Origin: Kappaphycus alvarezii
Lineage: Eukaryota > Rhodophyta > Florideophyceae > Gigartinales > Solieriaceae
Reading direction: 5' to 3'
DNA: 64,000 nucleotides
NCBI GenBank assembly: GCA_002205965.3
Contig: NADL03000665.1
Span: 806,001 to 870,000 of the forward strand
Below are positions 57,901 to 64,000 of this stretch, in pieces. A program made the translations under genes and the position numbers. The notes under the pieces were generated by a model that had not been told where the DNA came from, made no database searches, and worked only from the letters and a program-made list of their open reading frames with translations. The stretch's first letter is position 1, and every line of letters starts with the position of its first letter.

Positions 57901-58123
57901 AAAATCGCACGGTGCCGTCTTCCGATGCTGAGGCGACGCGCATGTCACCTGCATTGACGACAGCAACGACGGCGGCAGAGTGACCTTCCAGGTAGGAAAT
58001 GCATGAGGGGGTTGGGTGAGTTGTTATGTCGTAGACACGGAGGATCCGACCAAAGGGAACTACAAGGTGACGGTCGGGAGGTAGGCCAGGCGGGTGTAGT
58101 GGAGGCGACAAGGCCGCTGACAT
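54929..58123 (-). CDS. WDR75: WDR75/Utp17 (Nan1)-like WD40 protein with internal repeat insertion
   Basis: Component of the early small-subunit processome (t-UTP group), needed for pre-18S rRNA transcription and processing in the nucleolus. The ATG chosen is at 58123 (MSAALSPPLHPPGLPPDRHL). The first propeller has SYLEGHSAAVVAVVNAGDMR and VASASEDGTVRFWDITDGAC. The linker and second propeller have ALHWHSSPVRG-type sequence (TLHWHSSPVRGLAF), then GGNEAVLVTWKMTPNEFGKQ and FLPRLGAPILSLSLSNDDRL. These TLHWH and FLPRLGA blocks are diagnostic. Near the C-terminus come ALVYIDTNFDVSFFNP, then EDIFDGPVHIQAPISAKAAD, the family's GP.HILP-like end, and a basic tail (stop at 54929). Frame changes are needed near 57490, 56285, 56150, 55700 and between 55550 and 55282, and one stop near 55365 must be an error. 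About 150 residues of tandem repeat are inserted before the last part, so the protein is longer than human WDR75. Confidence 0.85.
55700..56130 (-). repeat. Three tandem copies of a 150-base unit inside the WDR75 gene
   Basis: The word TACGCGCCCTCTTTG (or a one-base variant) returns at about 55713, 55863 and 56012, always followed by TGCTTC..., ACCGGTA/ATGGTAG and CAATCCCTCCACTGCGCC-like sequence. The period is 149-150 bases, that is 50 codons, so copies stay in frame with each other. The encoded unit includes a KEELANSEMQKDSNGAMEGL-like stretch and a KKARRKPDKEE-like basic stretch. Confidence 0.85.
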
Positions 58124-58316
58124 GTGTGGATACCATTTCGATGGCCTCAATGGCCTCGACGGCACGGAGTGGATGACCGCGATGGCGAAATTGGGTGGAT
58201 TGGTGATGGAGGGGGTTGTAGTCTGAGAGTGGAGAGTGGAGGACACAGTATGTGTTGGGCGACGGCGGTGGCGTGTGTTTGCAGAGCATCTACAAATCCC
58301 AAATCTAAAGTTCAAT

Positions 58317-58410
58317 AGTGTACTGTACAGGTATTGTACAGTGGTATTGTACAGTACTGTATTGCAGGTACTGTACTGTATGGTACAGTACTGTACAGTA
58401 CAGTACATAT
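58317..58410. repeat. Dense GTAC/TACTGTAC palindromic array upstream of WDR75
   Basis: Eleven or more overlapping GTACTGTAC, GTACAGTAC and ATTGTACAGT words in under 100 bases, just upstream of the WDR75 start (-). The same words occur in both Ty3 LTRs and at many other places in the window. Confidence 0.8.
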
Positions 58411-58448
58411 GTAATCATTTTTATATTTAAGGTCTTGTTGGTGTATGA

Positions 58449-58498
58449 CCGTCATACCCCCAACCCTTCATATGTACTACGGTATGACGGGTTGGGGG
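58449..58498. repeat. Inverted repeat with G/C runs
   Basis: CCGTCATACC (58449-58458) pairs with GGTATGACGG (58481-58490), and CCCCCAACCC (58457-58466) pairs with GGGTTGGGGG (58489-58498). The two pairs are in exchanged order, so they cannot form one simple hairpin. Confidence 0.7.
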
Positions 58499-58526
58499 GG
58501 GTGGTTCTATGGCACCAAGCAGCAAT

Positions 58527-58580
58527 GTACAGGGGAAAATCTGGGGTGATTTAATATTTGAAAAATATGGTCGGTTGCGG
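58527..58580 (+). repeat. Inverted copy of the dispersed C-run/GTAC repeat
   Basis: TGTACAGGGGAAAATCTGGG, GTGATTTAATATTTGAAAAA and TATGGTCGGTTG. It is the reverse complement of 8883-8940 with few differences. Confidence 0.75.
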
Positions 58581-58738
58581 CCCGGAATAACCTACAGGGT
58601 GCCCAGTAATAGCTCTGTACGTATGTACAGTACGGTAACAATTGAGAGCCATTTACTGGGACTTGGCGAAATTTGGCCCTCTAATGACGATTTGGCCCGT
58701 GGCCCACAAAATAGAGCAGAAAGGCCACATATTAGCGT

Positions 58739-59272
58739 ATGGCTAGGAAGAAATACTCGGCGGCGGAGCTAACCAAGATATCTTTGCGTAACCCCTCCCA
58801 AATTCCTCTCCAACCACCTTCCCCTCCTTCGTTTGCACAGAACACAGAAGCACATTCTTCACGCGCTCATTCCGGTGCGACGCGCACAACTAGCGCGACG
58901 CGCGACTACCGAAACAACGCGTTAAAGCCAGTAGCTTCCGACGTAGCTTCTGTCGCGTGTAACATCCCTGCACTCATCTGCCAACGCAACCTTTACGCTG
59001 TGACCCTAGTAATGCGAAACGCAGAAATTTCTTCGGCCACTAAGGCGCGCCCCGCGCCTTTTAGCACATTCGTGCGACGTTGTGACCATGTAGTACTAAC
59101 TATGTCTGCGCGCATGCGATGCAGAGCGCTACCGGAAACCCTTGCCCTAGACGGTCCCCACCGCTCCGAAAATGGATTGCCCTCAGTAGGTGATGTCGGG
59201 TGGGACACGCGAGGCGGGTGCAATGGCCGCTCAACTTACGACACATCCCGTTTGGGGTTAGCTGTTCAGTGA
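58739..59272 (+). CDS. Hypothetical protein, 177 codons, unrecognised
   Basis: ATG at 58739 gives MARKKYSAAELTKISLRNPS, then a Ser/Pro/Thr-rich middle and a cysteine- and arginine-containing second half ending at 59272. I do not recognise a family. It starts about 160 bases from the dispersed C-run/GTAC repeat and divergently from WDR75. The frame is long for this region and its sequence is GC-richer than the AT-rich transposon zone, but a second open frame on the minus strand (59459-59100) overlaps its end, so its reality is uncertain. It could be a decayed element gene. Confidence 0.3.
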   Translation: MARKKYSAAELTKISLRNPSQIPLQPPSPPSFAQNTEAHSSRAHSGATRTTSATRDYRNNALKPVASDVASVACNIPALICQRNLYAVTLVMRNAEISSATKARPAPFSTFVRRCDHVVLTMSARMRCRALPETLALDGPHRSENGLPSVGDVGWDTRGGCNGRSTYDTSRLGLAVQ

Positions 59273-59595
59273 CTTTGAGGCCTTGTGTAGCCAGAGCGAC
59301 ACTCAACTGGTGGTACCCCCAGTGGTTGATCCAGTCGGAGATGTTGGCGCGTCCGTAGTCGTAAAACTTTAGATTGTTCGCACCGCACGAGTCGGTGTGA
59401 ACATCAGCTGTTCCTGTCCCTCTCTCAAAGTCCACAAGCGTGGTTGACTTTTCAACCACGGGTTGAGTGCTAGTTTGTATCCATTAAAGCGCATTTACAT
59501 TTTATTGAACCTATTCCTCTCTGATACTAAGCTCCACTCCCTAACAACTTAGCTAGCCTGCGATCCATCAACAACTTCTTTGCGCGAATGTGCTT

Positions 59596-60120
59596 TTACT
59601 TCAATGTGCGAGAAACGGAGAGCGTAACCCGATGCCAATTATGCCTATCAACCGCCTTGGCCAATGGTATATTTTGGAACCAATCCTCTTTCTTCCCCTT
59701 CCTTGTTTCTTCCTCATTTCGGCGAATATTAGCATATCTATCCTTTTCTAGTTCCATTTCCTTTTTGTCTGACTCCAAAGCTTGCAAAAGTTCCAAAACG
59801 TCATTGCCGATTAGCTCAATTCCTGCTATGAAGTCAACATATCCAGCTCGAATCGTAGGTTCTGGACGCTCAGACCTTTTTGTACTGTAGCACCTGGAAT
59901 TTGCACTGGTATTTGGGTATTTCATCAAACGGAACTAGTTCTTCTTCAACTCTCGGTTTTCGAATTTCTCGACGGCCTGTTGGGGCGGCGATGCTAAGGG
60001 GCTAGATCTTGGTTCTTGCAGAACCTCCTTTGATATTGGAACTTGTTGCTGAAGGCTTTTAAGCCCTAAAATGGCTTCCCATGCATCTCCTCCACTAACC
60101 CTGGTGTATTTTTGGTGCAT
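59596..60120 (-). CDS. Hypothetical protein with Lys/Glu-rich coiled-coil end
   Basis: Two minus-strand frames look like one interrupted gene. The first (60120-59935) begins MHQKYTRVSGGDAWEAILGL and has a Pro/Ser-rich middle. The second (59928-59596) has PEPTIRAGYVDFIAGIELIG, then LELLQALESDKKEMELEKDR and YANIRRNEEETRKGKKEDW, which should form a charged coiled coil. A stop or indel near 59930 separates them. The layout (Ser/Pro-rich part followed by a charged coiled coil) is common in accessory proteins of Harbinger-like elements and in small host proteins. I cannot choose between these. Confidence 0.3.
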
Positions 60121-60442
60121 TTGCTTCGCCTCAAGCGCCAGGTCAAGAATAGCACTATTTACATATTTTTTCTGTGGGACGAAAACGGAAAATCCAGGGA
60201 TTTCAGGTTGTCACTAGTGCACGTAGGTAAGGAGACAGCCATAAACTTGTTTTATTTGAATAATTAAATTGTTTCAGAGTTCATATGCAAAGTCAAACGT
60301 CAAGGAATCGAATCATGCAGTGATGGGGCCCACATTTGTTTCGAACAATAGGTACAAACTTCCTTGGTTATCTTGCAAAGATTACAGTGTCCACGCTCCC
60401 CATATCTCTTCTCTAGAAACCGTTACATACTTCGAGCATAAA

Positions 60443-60958
60443 CTAGTCCACAGGTTCAGGACATCCATTCTTAGTAATAGTTGGCTCTCGCATACCCCTA
60501 CATATCGGAGCGGGTAAAAAGTCTTCTCTGTTTCCGTTAATACATGCGATTAAACTAATTCGGTGGGGGAATATAAAGGAGACTTTTGGCAATGACGCCC
60601 TACACTTTCGTGAAGTTATAACACGATGGTGCACCCGCCCATTAAGGCCCCTACCAGGCGTAAAGCCGGTCTTATTTTGATTAAACACTTGTTATTGCTC
60701 CTTTATATTGTACTTGCAATAAAGAACTTGCACTTCAGCAAAAAAGCTGGCTTCATTGTCGAAATTGAAAGGACGATTTCTTTTGGCATCCACCGGTCGG
60801 GCGATCGGATTCGATATTCTAGTTTGGTCTCGCCAGGCGAAATTGGACACCAAGAACCTTGTTAAATTCGTTCGGACTAACATTTTGCGCGGCGCTCTCG
60901 CCATGATGGTGTCCGTTATATCCCTGCAATATTCATCAGATCTGTTGGCTCTAAGCAT
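60443..60958 (-). pseudogene. Possible LINE-type reverse transcriptase fragment
   Basis: The minus strand shows RPFNFDNEASFFAEVQVLYC (about 60800-60740) and then, after a frame change, FNQNKTGFTPGRGLNGRVHH (60685-60625). The pair resembles the RPI.L.N...K..A.VL...I...Q.GF.PGR.I stretch of LINE reverse transcriptases. No YxDD box was found downstream in this direction. Based on two short matches only. Confidence 0.35.
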
Positions 60959-60969
60959 GGCCGCTTGAT

Positions 60970-61860
60970 CAATAAATTTTCAATCGTGTGGATTTAACTC
61001 TGTCCCGCGACGCGGCTAAACGCAGTTACTATGCTAGAAGAGTTAGTCTTCAGGTAAAAGCCGGAACTTGTCTATTCAATGACTGGCGTTTGGTTTGGCA
61101 GACCATGATGTAAATAGCTTTTTGAAAGCTTTCTTGAAGTACCTTCCTTTGCAATTGTCAGAGCACTCCGAACCGACGCACCGGAGGTAGTCGATTTTAT
61201 GCTCGATCAATTGCCTTAAGAGCACACTGAGCTTGCCGCATAGTTGCGTAAACTAGCCAAGTCATTGGATGGCTTGAGTTATGTAATACTCAGAGTAGAT
61301 ATGGCGGTAGATTTGCGGTCGCTTCGATATAGCAGGCTTTCGGATGCAAAATTTTAGTTCCTCGGGCAAAAGAACGCTCGAAGAGATCCTTTACAAGTTT
61401 CAAGGGTGATGGAGTTGTAATGAGTGAGATATAGAGCTTGGAAGTAGGGCAAACCAGGTTGAATGAGAAAGGAGATGACAAGTTTCGTGCGCTTTCTTAA
61501 ATTTAATCTTGACTTTACACAGTAAGCGCAATTTTTCATTTCCCATAAATCGCTGCGACAGTGTTACAGTACTGTTTAGACTACATCGTAGAGTCAACCA
61601 CAAGCGTTTGACCAAGTTGTGTCTCCACAATTTGATTTCCTCTGCGGTCCCACAGAGGCACAACCGCTTATACAGACCTCAAAAGTGGCCCTAGAAGCCT
61701 ATTTTTGCTACACTACAGTACAGTAGCGCGCCAAAACATAACATTTAAAATGCAAACCAAACATTTGTACATCCCAACACCCTACACATACGCCCACCCT
61801 AACACGGCCTTGTGATCCTCTTTTGGGTTCAGGCAGCGGAACTGACAGTAGTGATGGCGG
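60970..61860. other. No gene recognised
   Basis: About 900 bases without a defensible frame. An ACTACAGTACAGTAG word lies at 61712. Confidence 0.4.
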
Positions 61861-62147
61861 CTATTGGAGCGGTTCTTTCTGTCGCCAGGGGTTCTTGCGG
61901 TTCAGGGGGGCCCCCGAAGGCGACTTCGTCGGCTTAAATACTGTGGCGTATTTGAAGCGCTTGAACGGGCGATGAGAGCGGTAGCGGCGAAGTGACTGCG
62001 GCGGCGACAGCGGCGGAGGCGTGGATAGCGAGGGATTCTCCTCTTGTTTCTCCTGCAAGCGATCCTCCCATGCCCTAGCCAACTTCTTGACGCGGCGCTG
62101 GCTGCTTAGGCTGCCACGATTGCGGTCTTTACTTCCTTCTTTCTCAT
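61861..62147 (-). CDS. Small basic hypothetical protein, about 95 residues
   Basis: ATG at 62147 on the minus strand (MRKKE). After a one-base change it continues as GSKDRNRGSLSSQRRVKKLA, RAWEDRLQEKQEENPSLSTP, a proline-rich turn, RRYRSHRPFKRFKYATVFKP and a basic end at 61861. Composition is strongly basic with Ser/Pro, like a nuclear or nucleolar small protein. I do not recognise the family. A GC-rich, codon-like pattern supports coding over chance, but the frame change leaves it uncertain. Confidence 0.4.
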
Positions 62148-62149
62148 GG

Positions 62150-64000
62150 TGCGAAGAATTTTTGACTTACTTGACCCATTGTATTGTCTCCACTGCGGTT
62201 TACGATTGCATATTTCTGCTGAAGGGATTTATCCGCAAGCCCTGGGCTCCGTACCTTCAACGCTACCCCTTGTTTCATTTACTTTCTTTTGGTTGCAGTA
62301 CCGCTCCATCCAAGTACTATTAAAGCTGCACACGCTCTATCCTTCTTGAACTTTCAACCCTTTCCCACCAAGTCACTGGCCTGGAATTTCACCTCGAGTC
62401 GGACTCAGACTCCTGCTTCCTTGAGGACATGGGGGGCAAATACCCTGATCACGGCATTATAACTGTTAGCCCATCCCAAGATTATTGCAAAATTAAGGTG
62501 TATGGTCCCTTCGGTCTTCCATAGGCCTTTTTTACTTTGTGCACTGCAGCGACATAGTGGCGTCAAACACGTGAACTCCCAGGTGGCGGCGTTGCATCAC
62601 CGAACACATTTTATTATAAGATGTGTGGTGAGAAATGCTGCGGCAGGAGTCTCTAGTTATTCCTGGCGGCGGATCCTTCGCCGAACATCAGCATTCGTAT
62701 GCAGCACAGTGATTAAAAAACTCTCCCATTCGGTTTCTTTCCAGTCTTTCTTTGCTGCAGACTTGCATCAGGCTCGATCCCAAATTCTATGCGTATTTTC
62801 GGGCTTGGTTATAAGACTGGCCTCTGTCACTGCTTTTGGGAGACTAACATGTCCATCATAGAGGCCTTAGTGGAGTGTGTGGACTTAGAATTATTGAAAA
62901 AAGTCGAAAAGATGACCATCAAGGTGTGTATTGCTTCATGCACGGTGCTAGGCTATGCCAGGATCATTGGGGCATCTAACTTGTTTGGATTTTTTTGTAT
63001 TCGAAGGAGGAAACCAGTTTGGCCGTAATGAAAGAGGATAGGACCCTGGATATTATCTTGAAGGGTGACCCCTATGGCCAGCCATATCCATCAAGGGATT
63101 CGAACTCACGCATGTTTTGGTATCACTGAAAATTAGATATCCCAAGCATGGTAGGCGCTCTTGGCAAAAAAAATATCAAGGGCAACATCGGCTAACAAAC
63201 AGCAGGAATATCAACCACTGACCTCAAAGCCGTGGAAGAAAGGCGCGAGGTTAATTGTGAACGATTCTAGGGGACAGTTCCATGAGTTTAGAGTATTAAA
63301 TTAAATTATTAGACGGAAAAGATGACTGTGGGCTCCGTAAGCCGCATTTTTACGTAACTCTTACTTCCTGCAGCGATTGGCGCGACAGCAGACTTCCTGG
63401 CAGTATCCCAAACAGCAAATATTATCCAAATAGAGGTGTTTTCAGCTGCAAATAACATGCGAAGCCTCCTCAGATGTGTTTCTCACATCTCGAATGTTGC
63501 TGTAGTCCTTATTTATTTTCAAAAAGCTGTCATCCGCGTTTATCAGCATTCGATGCTGGAACTCCACCCCTTTAAACGGTCAAGCTCACCATCGACATTA
63601 ACTCACTCCCTAGCCGCCTAAGAAAAATGCTAAGTATTGCCTTCTGTACCCGTAAAAGGGGCCAACATGTCGCTGTCCTCTCTGAAAAACTAGCATTTCA
63701 TCCCCAACATCTTGGAGAGCACTGACTTCAAGGGGGTCATGCCAACATGTTTTGGGATCCCCTACGCTCCAGAACAGCCCGAAATATCACTGAAGGCACA
63801 GAGATCACCCTCAACCTGTAGTGCGCCGGTGGATACCCAGTAACTGCAAATCGTGACGTTCTCCGCGTGCGGAGATCCTGGTGCAATGGTATGTCCCCGC
63901 CCTTGGTTTTCTTCTCAACATGCGAAAAGAACGCGTCAATTGGCTTCTATTCATTCGCTAGTGCGCTCCTCATTCCTACTCGCATTTCCCCTTGATGGGT
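62150..64000. other. No gene recognised
   Basis: 1.85 kb to the window end. Frames at 62502-62861 and 62789-63028 on the plus strand are not assignable. A TTCGAA-containing word near 63100 was considered as a tRNA T-loop and rejected. Confidence 0.4.

Noticed and set aside
58124..58408. Upstream in-frame extension of WDR75 to an ATG at 58408
   Set aside because: It reads through the GTAC array as Tyr/Cys/Thr/Val repeats. The ATG at 58123 is the better start.
63060..63180. Possible tRNA gene on the minus strand around a GTTCGAATC word
   Set aside because: The T-stem does not pair and no acceptor stem or D-arm could be formed.
1..64000. CRISPR arrays, bacterial operons, prophage or riboswitches
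   Set aside because: Nothing with regular direct repeats and unique spacers was seen, and the gene content and intron are eukaryotic.

Overview
The window is nuclear DNA of a eukaryote. It holds a few compact, almost intronless housekeeping genes set in a large amount of decayed transposon sequence. The best guess is a red alga of the Chondrus type, because the genes are intron-poor and the one supported intron is a short 5' intron. This is an inference: several transposon and DNA-binding families here are also common in oomycetes and fungi. No bacterial features were seen.

Recognisable host genes: a Ulp1/SENP SUMO protease (3829-6551, +); a 5-hydroxyisourate hydrolase (HIUase) domain directly behind a protein with three CENP-B/Abp1-type helix-turn-helix repeats (7014-8347, -), possibly one fusion gene; a KLHDC4-like kelch protein (50128-52132, +); a BUB2/Cdc16-type TBC mitotic GAP (53115-54193, +); and a WDR75/Utp17 ribosome-biogenesis WD40 protein (54929-58123, -), convergent with BUB2. 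All but the short HIUase frame need single-base frame corrections while keeping family motifs. This looks more like uncorrected sequence indels than loss of the genes.

Transposons: pogo-like DDE (1-653 -, and 9155-11251 +); Tc1-like elements (1455-3013 + and 48249-49805 +, both with terminal inverted repeats, and a remnant at 26080-26800 -); a Ty3/gypsy element with LTRs and a 5-bp target duplication (11349-18445); a LINE-like fragment (18529-18886); PIF/Harbinger-type DDE remnants (20471-21110, 22493-23450, 28300-28960) and a two-gene Harbinger-type element (37261-40204); a Ty1/copia element with diverged LTRs, interrupted by a foldback repeat (29442-35906); and a hAT remnant (43860-44960). 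The stretch from about 18.9 to 48.2 kb is AT-rich and has no gene I can call as intact.

The most unusual signal is inside the Ty3/gypsy element. Between integrase and the 3' LTR, on the antisense strand, lies an uninterrupted 64-codon frame (17665-17471) whose first 26 residues follow the histone H3 tail. The positions of H3 K4, K14, K18 and K23 are kept, and those of K9 and K27 are replaced by Leu and Ile. A longer decayed antisense frame follows it. A retroelement with an H3-tail-like antisense product, and a possible triple-HTH/HIUase fusion, are the two leads most worth testing.
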